Below, one piece after another: positions 52,819 to 60,237 of a stretch of 64,000 bases of DNA (the first letter of the stretch is position 1; every line of letters begins with the position of its first letter). Origin of the DNA: an uncultured Nitrospira sp. Lineage in GTDB: Bacteria; Nitrospirota; Nitrospiria; Nitrospirales; Nitrospiraceae. Below the pieces are notes generated by a model. The model made no database searches, had not been told where the DNA came from, and saw nothing but the letters and a program-made list of their open reading frames with translations. Where the stretch lies: positions 157,603 to 221,602 of the forward strand of contig CABVSR010000004.1 in NCBI GenBank assembly GCA_902500995.1. Reading direction: 5' to 3'. A program made the translations under genes and the position numbers.

Positions 52819-54908
52819 GGGAGAAAGACGCCATCGCTATCATCCCCGCCTACAATGAGGCCGGGACCATTCGGTCGGTCGCGTCCCGGACACTGCACTT
52901 TGTGGAACGGGTCGTCGTGGTGGATGACGGCTCAACCGATCGCACGGTGGAGGTCTTGCGTGAATTGCCGGTGACCGTGCTTCGCCATCCTCGCAACCTC
53001 GGCAAGGCCGCCGCGCTCCGGCGGGGCATGCAGTATGCCGTGGCCCAAGGGGCGGGCGCGATCATCACCCTCGACGGAGACGGGCAGCACGATCCGGCCG
53101 ACATTCCTGCCCTGCTCGCCATGCACCGCCGTGACCGGCGCGCCATCGTGGTCGCCGCAAGGCGAAGGCATCGCCATCACATTCCCCGACTCCGCGCCCT
53201 CGCGCAACGGCTCGCTGATGCGTGGATCTCGTTGGCCGCCGGCTGTGCCGTCGAAGACAGCCAATCCGGATTTCGCCTCTATCCGGTGTCCGCCTGGACG
53301 GCGGCCGGTTGGCCTTGCGATCCCGCATCGGGATTCGTGTTCGAAAGCGAAATCCTGATCGAAGCCGGCCGCTCCGGCATTCCGATTCGATCCATTCCCG
53401 TCTCCGCCATCTACGGGCGGCATCTCCGGCAGAGCCATTTCCAAAGCGGCCGCGATATCGCCGCCATTACCCGGATGGTCGCCGGAAAACTCCTGTCCGA
53501 GTGGTTGCGGTGGCCTGCCGCGCTGCTCCGCCGGCGCCGAACCGATTTGACTGCCTGTCCTTCTCCGCATACAGCCGTGCCTCGCCCCGCGCGATCGCCC
53601 TCACACAAGCCTCGAGTGCTCTTTGTAGCCGAAGCGGTGACGCTGGCCCATGTGGCCCGTGCGGTGGCCTTGGCCCGCAGCTTGGACCAAGACCGCTACG
53701 AGGTTCACCTCACCTGCGATCGGCGCTATCACCATCTCTTCGAGGACCTGCGGGCTACCGTCCATCCGATTGCGACGATCCCCGGCCGGCACTTTCAGGA
53801 TCGCTTGCGGCGAGGGGAGCCGCTCTATCTCCGGGAAGAATTACACCGCTATGTCGAGGACGATCTGCGCCTGCTCATGCGGTTGCATCCCGATGCGGTG
53901 ATCGGTGATTTTCGCCAGTCGCTGTCTGTGAGCGCCAGAGTCGCCGCCGTTCCCTATCTCACCGTCACCAACGCCCACTGGAGTCCGTTCGCGCGCCAGC
54001 GGTTCGTTGTTCCGGAGTTGGCGCTGACCGATCGTTTCGGCCCGCGGATCGGACAGGCCCTGTTCACCGTGATGCGCCCATTCGTGTTCGCGCAACAGGC
54101 CTCTGCCTTGAACCTGGTGCGACGCGTCTACGGATTGCCTGCGCTCGGCTATAGCCTGCCGGATCAGTACACCGACGCCGATGTGACGCTCTATGCCGAT
54201 GTGCCGGAGCTTGTGCCCACCTTCCATCGCCCGCCGAACCATCATTATCTGGGTCCGGTGCTGTGGTCGCCGAAGACGATTCCGCCTTGGTGGAATTCGT
54301 TGCCTGTCACGGGGCGGATGGCCTACGTCACACTCGGCACGTCGGGCCGGTCTGATCTCCTGCCGCTGATTCTGGAGGCGCTGGAGGAGCTCGGTATCGG
54401 AGCGGTCGTGTCCACCGCAGGAGATGCCATCCCAACCCGGCTTCCGCCGCGCACCTGGATCGCGCGTTATGTGCCGGGCCAAGCGGCGGCCGCCCGGGCG
54501 GACCTCGTCATTTGTAACGGCGGCAGTGCTACGGTCTACCAGGCCCTGGCCGCCGGGAAGCCGGTCTTGGGTATTCCCAACAATCTCGATCAGTACTTAA
54601 TGATGGACTATGTCCGCCGGAGCGGCGCGGGCGATTATCTCAGGGCAGGGACGATCTCTCGCGGCTCGGTGGCGACCATGTGCAGACGCCTGCTGGATGA
54701 TCCCGCCGGTCGTGAGCAGGCGGGACGGTTGCAAACCGCGATCGATCCGGCACGCACCGCGAGCACATTCGAGCAGCATCTCCAGGAGCTACTGGGTAGT
54801 CGGGTGACTCGCCCGGTTTCCGTTTCCACGACCCCGGCGTCGAGGATGCCGGCCTTCGAGACCCCTCCCGACCATCACCCCTCATCCAGCCAAGCGAGCC
54901 GGCGATGA
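52815..54908 (+). CDS. Fusion of a GT2 polyprenyl-type glycosyltransferase and a GT1 UGT-like glycosyltransferase
   Basis: 697 residues from ATG 52815, overlapping the fabG stop (ATGA); the open frame extends to 52401 but only as a shadow of fabG. N-terminal half (about 1-235): GT2 fold with 'IIPAYNEAGTIRSVA', 'VVVVDDGSTDRTVEVL', 'ITLDGDGQHDPADI' and 'EDSQSGFRLYP', like dolichol/polyprenol-phosphate sugar transferases but without a transmembrane tail. C-terminal half (about 265-680): UGT/GT-B type 'VLFVAEAVTLAHVARAVALA', 'GRMAYVTLGTSG' and 'CNGGSATVYQALAAGKPVLG', with Asn in place of the usual His of HGG. Both could transfer sugars to a polyene or lipid acceptor. About 25 disordered residues end the protein. 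Confidence 0.88.
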   Translation: MREKDAIAIIPAYNEAGTIRSVASRTLHFVERVVVVDDGSTDRTVEVLRELPVTVLRHPRNLGKAAALRRGMQYAVAQGAGAIITLDGDGQHDPADIPALLAMHRRDRRAIVVAARRRHRHHIPRLRALAQRLADAWISLAAGCAVEDSQSGFRLYPVSAWTAAGWPCDPASGFVFESEILIEAGRSGIPIRSIPVSAIYGRHLRQSHFQSGRDIAAITRMVAGKLLSEWLRWPAALLRRRRTDLTACPSPHTAVPRPARSPSHKPRVLFVAEAVTLAHVARAVALARSLDQDRYEVHLTCDRRYHHLFEDLRATVHPIATIPGRHFQDRLRRGEPLYLREELHRYVEDDLRLLMRLHPDAVIGDFRQSLSVSARVAAVPYLTVTNAHWSPFARQRFVVPELALTDRFGPRIGQALFTVMRPFVFAQQASALNLVRRVYGLPALGYSLPDQYTDADVTLYADVPELVPTFHRPPNHHYLGPVLWSPKTIPPWWNSLPVTGRMAYVTLGTSGRSDLLPLILEALEELGIGAVVSTAGDAIPTRLPPRTWIARYVPGQAAAARADLVICNGGSATVYQALAAGKPVLGIPNNLDQYLMMDYVRRSGAGDYLRAGTISRGSVATMCRRLLDDPAGREQAGRLQTAIDPARTASTFEQHLQELLGSRVTRPVSVSTTPASRMPAFETPPDHHPSSSQASRR

Positions 54909-56023
54909 ATCAGACCCCCTACTCCGTCCATGATCCGGTCCCTCCCCAGGATGCCGACCGCATCGAGCAACGGGTCGAAGAGCATCTGACGGTGCATTCT
55001 CGAGCCCTGACCGGCCTGTTTCTGTTGGCGCTGTTTTATACGCTGCATCTCGGGCGCGTGATCTTTCTCCCCATGGCGATTGCGCTGCTGCTGGCGGTGC
55101 TCTTCGCTCCACTCCTGCGCCGATTGAAACAGTGGCATATTCCAGAGCCGCTGGGCGCGGCGTTGCTGTTGGGACTCTTTGTGACGGGCCTGGTATTCGG
55201 CGTCTTGCGGCTGGCCGAACCGGCAGCGGAATGGAGCACGAAACTGCCGGTGGCGTTGCACACGGTCGAATACAACATCCAGGCCTTCAAAAAATCGATG
55301 CAGGATGTGACCAAGGCCACCGAACTCTTGTCCAAGGCCGCCGCCTTGGATGAGGCCAAAAGGGTGCAGCAGGTGGAAGTGAAGGGCGACGCGTGGCCCA
55401 TCAAGGTGTTCAGTCTGACCGGCGATCTCATGATCGGGCTCGCGACCACCGTCATGCTGTTGTACTTTCTTCTCTCCTCCGGCGATCTCTTCCTGCAGAA
55501 GTTGGTGAAGGTGTTGCCGCGCTTGCGCGACAAGAAGCGCGCCGTCGAAATCGTGCGGAACATCGAGGAGCAGTTATTCCGGTATCTCTTCACCGTGACA
55601 GGCATCAACTTCGCGCTGGGCGCCGCGGTCGGCATCGCCATGCACGTGCTGGGTATGCCGAACCCGATCCTGTGGGGCGCCATGGCCGCGCTCCTGACCT
55701 TCATCCCATACATCGGGCACGTCTTCGGCATCGTGGTGGTGATGCTGGTGGCCGTCTTGACGTTCGGCGACCTGGGGCAGATGCTGCTCATCGGCGGAGT
55801 CTATTGGGCCTTGGCCATTGTGGAAGGCTCCTTCGCGTCGCCGATGATCCTGGGACGGCGGCTGGAAAGCAACCCGGTGGTCCTCATCCTGGCCGTGATG
55901 GTATGGGGATTGATCTGGGGCGTCGGCGGCGCGCTGCTGGCCGTCCCGCTGCTCGTGGCCTTCAAGATCATGTGCGACCACCTCGAGCCCCTGCAGCCCA
56001 TCGGCGAATTTCTCGGAAAGTAG
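54905..56023 (+). CDS. AI-2E/PerM family membrane transporter
   Basis: 372 residues, ATGA overlap with the glycosyltransferase gene, last of the operon. About eight transmembrane helices with the PerM/UPF0118 layout: 'LGRVIFLPMAIALLLAVLFA', a soluble segment (about 105-165), then 'GMPNPILWGAMAALLTFIPY', 'VEGSFASPMILGRRLESNPV' and 'WGLIWGVGGALLAVPLLVAF'. The family includes exporters of small molecules and ions; substrate here unknown. Not a usual member of aryl-polyene loci, so it may be independent of the polyene function but co-transcribed. Confidence 0.92.
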   Translation: MNQTPYSVHDPVPPQDADRIEQRVEEHLTVHSRALTGLFLLALFYTLHLGRVIFLPMAIALLLAVLFAPLLRRLKQWHIPEPLGAALLLGLFVTGLVFGVLRLAEPAAEWSTKLPVALHTVEYNIQAFKKSMQDVTKATELLSKAAALDEAKRVQQVEVKGDAWPIKVFSLTGDLMIGLATTVMLLYFLLSSGDLFLQKLVKVLPRLRDKKRAVEIVRNIEEQLFRYLFTVTGINFALGAAVGIAMHVLGMPNPILWGAMAALLTFIPYIGHVFGIVVVMLVAVLTFGDLGQMLLIGGVYWALAIVEGSFASPMILGRRLESNPVVLILAVMVWGLIWGVGGALLAVPLLVAFKIMCDHLEPLQPIGEFLGK

Positions 56024-56124
56024 CCCCTCACGTTCACCAGTCAGCCCGGGACCTTGCTTCCTTTCCCGCCTCCGCAAAGAATTGTTGCCAATGTCATGGC
56101 GATACTGGCAGGATGCGCGCCCAT

Positions 56125-57039
56125 ATGACTCGCCGATGGATCATTGCCCTCGCCCTGGGCCTCTACGCGGTTGCGACTCCTGTCCGGGCTGAACCCCCTC
56201 CTCAAAGCGTGCATTGGGGTGCGATCGCCTTTCCCGACCATGACCCCACCCTGACGCTGAGCACGGCCGTGTTGGATCGGTTTACCCAGTTCGACGGAGC
56301 AGGGAAACGCTACAACGATATCAACGAGACCATGGGGTTCAACTTCTTCACCCTCAGCTGGACGAAACCGCTCACCCAGTTGCCGGGGTGGAACCTCAAC
56401 CTCACGGCCGGCGGCGGGCCCACCGCCGATGGCCCAAGCCGGTTCCTGCAGAATGACGTCGTTCACAAACTGCGCGGTATCGATCCGGTTCCTGTCGGCG
56501 AGAAGCGCGACACGAACGATTTTATGCTGAGCGGGAGTATGACGCGGTGGTTCGGGTTGCCGGGGATCAGCGATGTGTTCTTTGTGGGGGCGGGAGGCGC
56601 CGGCGGGTCGTTGTATTACGAGCCCTACGTACAGGCGGGTTTTCGCCGACTGGCCATCTTAGGATTCATTCCCTGGGTCGGCGACTATCTCCGCGTCTCG
56701 GCGCTGGGCCGATACGGCCGCCCGTTTGGCGGCGCCGCCTTTCGCCAGGTGGCGCCGCAATCGTACATCGCCCAGGCTTCGGTCGGCCTGGGCAACTACC
56801 ACCGCTGGAAGGATTCGACGCCCTTCGAACTTGAACTGGCTGTGACCGTGGACTCCGGCCTGTTCGTGGACCATCGGGGGGACGCACTGGAGGAACGATT
56901 CGTCTCTCTGGCGGTACGTTATTCCGCCTTCACATTCGAGACGTGGAACGATCTCATCAACCAGAAAGATTACGGCCCGACCTTCGGCGCCCGTCTGACG
57001 CTCGATCTGTTCTATATGTACGACCGCTGGTTTCACTGA
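56125..57039 (+). CDS. Exported protein, probable outer-membrane beta-barrel
   Basis: 304 residues from ATG 56125 ('agga' 12 bases upstream); the ATG at 56113 is too close to that site. Signal peptide 'RRWIIALALGLYAVATPVRA'. The mature protein is rich in alternating aromatic/polar segments ending in Phe/Trp/Tyr ('NETMGFNFFTLSWTKPL', 'LRVSALGRYGRPFGGAAF', 'ERFVSLAVRYSAFTFETW') and finishes in 'FYMYDRWFH', a pattern like outer-membrane barrel strands with an aromatic C-terminus. No specific family recognised. Convergent with the crystallin gene. Confidence 0.82.
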   Translation: MTRRWIIALALGLYAVATPVRAEPPPQSVHWGAIAFPDHDPTLTLSTAVLDRFTQFDGAGKRYNDINETMGFNFFTLSWTKPLTQLPGWNLNLTAGGGPTADGPSRFLQNDVVHKLRGIDPVPVGEKRDTNDFMLSGSMTRWFGLPGISDVFFVGAGGAGGSLYYEPYVQAGFRRLAILGFIPWVGDYLRVSALGRYGRPFGGAAFRQVAPQSYIAQASVGLGNYHRWKDSTPFELELAVTVDSGLFVDHRGDALEERFVSLAVRYSAFTFETWNDLINQKDYGPTFGARLTLDLFYMYDRWFH

Positions 57040-57056
57040 AGGCCGGGCCGGCCTTC
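57038..57056. terminator. Palindromic bidirectional terminator candidate
   Basis: gaaggccg-ggc-cggccttc, an 8-bp stem between the convergent stops at 57039 and 57064, overlapping the upstream stop codon. Followed by a few T only; strong stem though. Confidence 0.5.
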
Positions 57057-57063
57057 CCTGCAT

Positions 57064-57450
57064 TCATTTCCCACACGTGATCTTGAGCGACTCGATATCG
57101 TTCGCCATGTCCAGCTTGCCGAGATTGGGCACCCGCTGCCCCGGCGCGAACGCGATCTCCGTTCCCTTGAAGTCTTTGTCCTCATAGGCGCGCACCGTGG
57201 CGTTGGAGCCCACGATCACGCTTTCGATGTCATTGCTCCAGTCCTTCCCCGCCAGATTCTTCAACGTCGCAAACTCCTTCGGCCCTTGGAGCACGACATG
57301 GGGATCATCGGCGTCGAAGGCGTCGTCTTCGAAGATTTCCATGAAGCAATTCTTATCCACGACCTGCAGTTCAAGATCCGCCGCATAGGCCGGCAGCGCC
57401 GCCAATGCCAGCAGCAGGGCCACGATTGCGGGTCTGTGATGTGGTCGCAT
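57064..57450 (-). CDS. Secreted beta/gamma-crystallin-like protein
   Basis: 128 residues from ATG 57450 ('aaagggg' upstream); a Met five codons earlier is possible but abuts no site. Signal peptide 'IVALLLALAALPAYAAD'. One Greek-key pair is visible: 'ATVRAYEDKDFKGTEIAFAP' followed by 'ANDIESLKI', and 'SNDIESVIVG' before it. The repeated N-D-I-E-S strands are the Ca2+-binding D/N-x-x-S pattern of microbial beta/gamma-crystallins. Likely a small calcium-binding envelope protein; role in stress is conjecture. It precedes a cluster of small envelope genes on the same strand. Confidence 0.85.
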   Translation of the reverse strand: MRPHHRPAIVALLLALAALPAYAADLELQVVDKNCFMEIFEDDAFDADDPHVVLQGPKEFATLKNLAGKDWSNDIESVIVGSNATVRAYEDKDFKGTEIAFAPGQRVPNLGKLDMANDIESLKITCGK

Positions 57451-57498
57451 TGTTACCCCTTTCATGCTGAGGTTGTGTTCGCCTCGGCGCGTTCGGCC

Positions 57499-57591
57499 TT
57501 ACTTCAAGATCCCCAGAAACCAGAGCAACACGAGAAGGCTGGCCGGCACGCCCAATAACCAGAGGATGAATCCTTTGCCCATCGGTCCCAT
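57499..57591 (-). CDS. 30-residue single-span membrane peptide
   Basis: Start ATG at 57591 with an ideal ribosome-binding site (aaggagg, 5 bases upstream), stop at 57499. The peptide begins MGPMGKG and is then one hydrophobic helix (FILWLLGVPASLLVLLWFLG) ending ILK. Length and composition are like other small membrane-insertion peptides. It sits between the crystallin and lipoprotein genes in the same orientation, 49 bases from the former. The strong site and good hydrophobicity argue for a real gene, though no homologue can be named. Confidence 0.7.
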   Translation of the reverse strand: MGPMGKGFILWLLGVPASLLVLLWFLGILK

Positions 57592-57614
57592 GGATGCCTC
57601 CTTGTGAGCCGGAC

Positions 57615-58043
57615 TCACGGTATGATGGCTGCCGCCGTCAGCTCACGATTCAAGGCCGCGACCATTTTCAGATGCGCGCTGCGATCCTCCTGAAGATCCG
57701 CCGCAAATAAGTCGGCGTGTTTGCGCTGCAGGACCTGCCCGAATTCCCCTTGTTTCGCCGCCGGAATGCCGTAGAGCGCAGCCAGCGCGCTCACATACTG
57801 CCCGTTGCCGGATGCAGCTTCCTGCCGGAGATTTTCATAGGCGACGCCTGCGAACAAATTGATCTTCTGCTCCTTCTTCACCATGCCGTCTGCTGTAAAC
57901 AGTTCATTGGGACTCGTGCTGGAGAAAAAATTGACGGTGGTATCGACGGTGGCTTTGGTGGTGTTGCACCCTCCGGCCATCAAGCCGGCCGCGAACACAC
58001 AGACACCCATGGCCAATTGTTGAGCGGATGATAATGATTTCAT
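57615..58043 (-). CDS. Hypothetical lipoprotein
   Basis: 142 residues, 'aaggagg' 8 bases before the ATG. Lipobox 'AGLMAGGC' gives a lipidated Cys26. The mature sequence is mostly helical with 'SSTSPNELFTADGMVKKEQK' and 'NGQYVSALAALYGIPAAKQG'. No family identified. Upstream, at 58134-58152, lies the motif tcctaggg-taat-aactaga in the orientation of this gene, matching the element upstream of the polyene operon. Confidence 0.85.
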   Translation of the reverse strand: MKSLSSAQQLAMGVCVFAAGLMAGGCNTTKATVDTTVNFFSSTSPNELFTADGMVKKEQKINLFAGVAYENLRQEAASGNGQYVSALAALYGIPAAKQGEFGQVLQRKHADLFAADLQEDRSAHLKMVAALNRELTAAAIIP

Positions 58044-58133
58044 ACAGGCCTCCTTGTCCTGCCTCGCCGGGGTACTGGCGAGAGCGTCAACGTCGTTCTG
58101 TTCTTGTTGTAACCGGACGCTGAAGAAGGAGTA

Positions 58134-58152
58134 TCTAGTTATTACCCTAGGA
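58134..58152 (-). promoter_or_regulatory. TCCTAGGG-N4-AACTAG motif upstream of the lipoprotein gene
   Basis: Minus-strand reading tcctagggtaataactaga, 91 bases upstream of the start at 58043. It differs from the copy at 42601-42619 only in the 3-4 base spacer and the last two bases. Both lie in intergenic DNA before genes for envelope functions, so a common regulator is plausible. Confidence 0.4.
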
Positions 58153-58189
58153 GGGAGAGGAGAAAGGCCCTAGCGAGATTGCGAGACAG

Positions 58190-58519
58190 TCACCACTCTT
58201 TAAAGATCACGAACACGGCGCCGATCATCATGCCGAACCCGACGAGATAGTTCCATTTCAGCTCTTCTTTGAGATAGACGACCGAAAAGACACAGAACAC
58301 GATGAGCGTGATCACTTCCTGTATCGTCTTGAGCTGTGCTGCAGTGAATTCATAGTGCCCGAGACGATTCGCCGGCACCTGGAAGCAATACTCCACGAAG
58401 GCGATGCCCCAACTCGCCAGAATCGCCATCCATAAGGGCGAGTCTTTGTACTTGAGATGGCCGTACCAGGCGAAGGTCATGAAGACGTTGGAAATGGTCA
58501 GCAAGAGTATGGTGTGCAT
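58190..58519 (-). CDS. DUF486-family membrane protein
   Basis: 109 residues from ATG 58519 ('gagg' upstream; the longer start at 58549 adds a non-hydrophobic piece). Four transmembrane helices in the small-multidrug-resistance-like layout of DUF486: 'ISNVFMTFAWYGHLKYKDSP', 'WGIAFVEYCFQVPANRLGHY', 'EFTAAQLKTIQEVITLIVFC' and 'VYLKEELKWNYLVGF'. Function of the family is unproven. It stands between the lipoprotein gene and the AAA ATPase gene, both on the same strand. Confidence 0.93.
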   Translation of the reverse strand: MHTILLLTISNVFMTFAWYGHLKYKDSPLWMAILASWGIAFVEYCFQVPANRLGHYEFTAAQLKTIQEVITLIVFCVFSVVYLKEELKWNYLVGFGMMIGAVFVIFKEW

Positions 58520-58564
58520 GGGTCCGCCTCGTGCAATGAGTGGAGACACCGCTTGCTCATTCGG

Positions 58565-59701
58565 TCATGAATAGGCGCCGTCCCATAAACGGGCCAAAAA
58601 CTCCTGCCAGGGAAGGATGTCAATGTCGCCTACGCGACGCGGATGTGTCTCGAGGCTCACGACGACGGCCTGCCTCAAGAGCCGCTCCTCTTGCAGTGCA
58701 CGGAGCCCTCGGAAATCCCGATCCGAGACATTCGCTTTCGCCTTGACCTCAATCGCTGTGCGATCATTCAGGATGAAATCCACCTCGAAATCAGAGGTCG
58801 ATCTCCAATAGGCCAACTCGGGAACCGCGTGATAATCACAATAGGTTTTCAGCTCATGGTAGATGTATGACTCAAAGGCTTCTCCGAATTCCGGTGAGCC
58901 TTCTTGGAGTTGGCGCCTTCGCTGCAAGTGCCGCACGATGCCGATATCGAAAAAATAGAACTTGGCGGTCGTCAGCGGCTTTCGTTTCTCGGTCTTCCTC
59001 CACGCCGGCAAATCATCCCCCAGCAGGGTGTCGCGCAGAATGTGGAAATACTCTTGCACAGTGGATTTCGGCACTTGGGCGTCACTCGCAATCTTGGAAT
59101 AGTTGAGCATCTGCCCATGACACAAGGCCGCCACGGTCAAGAAGCGGCTGAACGCAGGCAGATTGCGAACGACCGCCTCGGCGGCAACCTCTTCTTTCAG
59201 GTAGGTCCCCACATAGGCCTGGAGATCCTCATAGGGCGAATCGGAGAAATACAGTGAGGGCAGGAGACCACGATCGAGTGCTGTCACGAGGTCGAACTGC
59301 TGACCGAGTTCCTTCAGGCAGAGCGGATGAAGCCGCTTGGTCCGTGCCCGCCCTCCCAGCAGATTCAGTCCCTTGCGCTTAAGCGCGCGGGCGCTGGAAC
59401 CGGTCAGCAGAAAGCGCACATTCCGGTCATCGATCATGACTTGGATTTCATCCAGCAGGAGCGGGAGCTTCTGAATTTCATCCATGATGACCAGCTTGTC
59501 CTTGCTGGTCAGCTCTTGACGCAGTCGGTGGGGCGATTGGTTGAATTTGAGAAAGGTGTCGGTCTCGTGGAGGTTGTAGTATTTCGCCTGGGGAAACTGG
59601 CGACGGATCATGAACGTCTTCCCCGTTTGCCGCGGGCCGAACAGAAAATAGGATTTAGCAGCGAGAAGCTTTGGTAGGTCGAGTATGCGGGGGATGTCCA
59701 T
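58565..59701 (-). CDS. AAA ATPase with DUF4143 C-terminal domain
   Basis: 378 residues. Walker A 'YFLFGPRQTGKTFMIRR' (about 18-34), Walker B 'DKLVIMDEIQKLPLLLDEIQ', sensor 'RFLLTGSSARALKRKGL', then DUF4143 with the central winged-helix part 'MLNYSKIASDAQVPKSTVQE' and a C-terminal restriction-endonuclease-like segment 'STSDFEVDFILNDRTAIEVK' with the D-x(n)-E-x-K arrangement. These proteins are frequent, often in horizontally acquired or defence-adjacent positions, but their role is mostly unknown. The flanking spacer (59702-60237) is atypical, which would fit transfer. Confidence 0.93.
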   Translation of the reverse strand: MDIPRILDLPKLLAAKSYFLFGPRQTGKTFMIRRQFPQAKYYNLHETDTFLKFNQSPHRLRQELTSKDKLVIMDEIQKLPLLLDEIQVMIDDRNVRFLLTGSSARALKRKGLNLLGGRARTKRLHPLCLKELGQQFDLVTALDRGLLPSLYFSDSPYEDLQAYVGTYLKEEVAAEAVVRNLPAFSRFLTVAALCHGQMLNYSKIASDAQVPKSTVQEYFHILRDTLLGDDLPAWRKTEKRKPLTTAKFYFFDIGIVRHLQRRRQLQEGSPEFGEAFESYIYHELKTYCDYHAVPELAYWRSTSDFEVDFILNDRTAIEVKAKANVSDRDFRGLRALQEERLLRQAVVVSLETHPRRVGDIDILPWQEFLARLWDGAYS

Positions 59702-60237
59702 TTCTCTAGATCATGACATTAGACACAAACGGTGTCAATTATCATGAAATTTGACGGCATTGGCGGCATATATCATACCAATGCAGGCTCAACTCATCGC
59801 GCTATGGCGACGCACGGAAAGATCTCCCTTTCTTTCCTATCATTGTTCTCTTCCTCTCTTCCCCGGGGGAGGGGCGGGCTGGATCGTCCTTCAACTGCGC
59901 GCGTCCAACGAGGGTCTTCTGAGACCGCGCGTTGCGCGAGGTGCGCGATGCGACGAGTAAGGAGCATCACGCTTGCGCACGCCGGCGAGTGGTGAGCCGG
60001 CCGTGTCCTCGAAGGATGGCCCGTCCACCCATTTCCCCTTTCTTTCTCAGCGGGGGTGTGAAGGCTGGCCCGCTCGGCGTAAGGCATCGCGGGAGTGGCG
60101 AGATGAAGGGAAAACCGCGCCGATGCGCGACGGCATGCGACCGCTGGTCGCGCCTCACAGTCGCGCACGGCATAGCCGTAACAGCTCGTAAGCAGTCTCG
60201 CCCCATCGCATCATGCCGACGCCGAACGGGCCAGCCC
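59702..60237. other. Unassigned 536-base spacer between AAA/DUF4143 gene and uvrA
   Basis: The first about 100 bases are comparatively AT-rich and include a mixed pyrimidine tract (59825-59865). From about 59880 the sequence is GC-rich with repeated 'gcgcga' words, a 6-3-6 hairpin at 60137-60151 (gcgacc-gct-ggtcgc) and overlapping open frames in both directions whose translations (Arg/Pro/Ala/His-rich) do not look like protein. No ribosome-binding site with a plausible start. Probably a non-coding or multi-copy intergenic element; no tRNA or rRNA seen. Confidence 0.5.

Noticed and set aside
59794..60168. 124-codon frame in the spacer beside uvrA
   Set aside because: Arg/Ala/Pro/His-rich with no ribosome-binding site; several frames are open at once in both directions, as expected from GC bias rather than coding.
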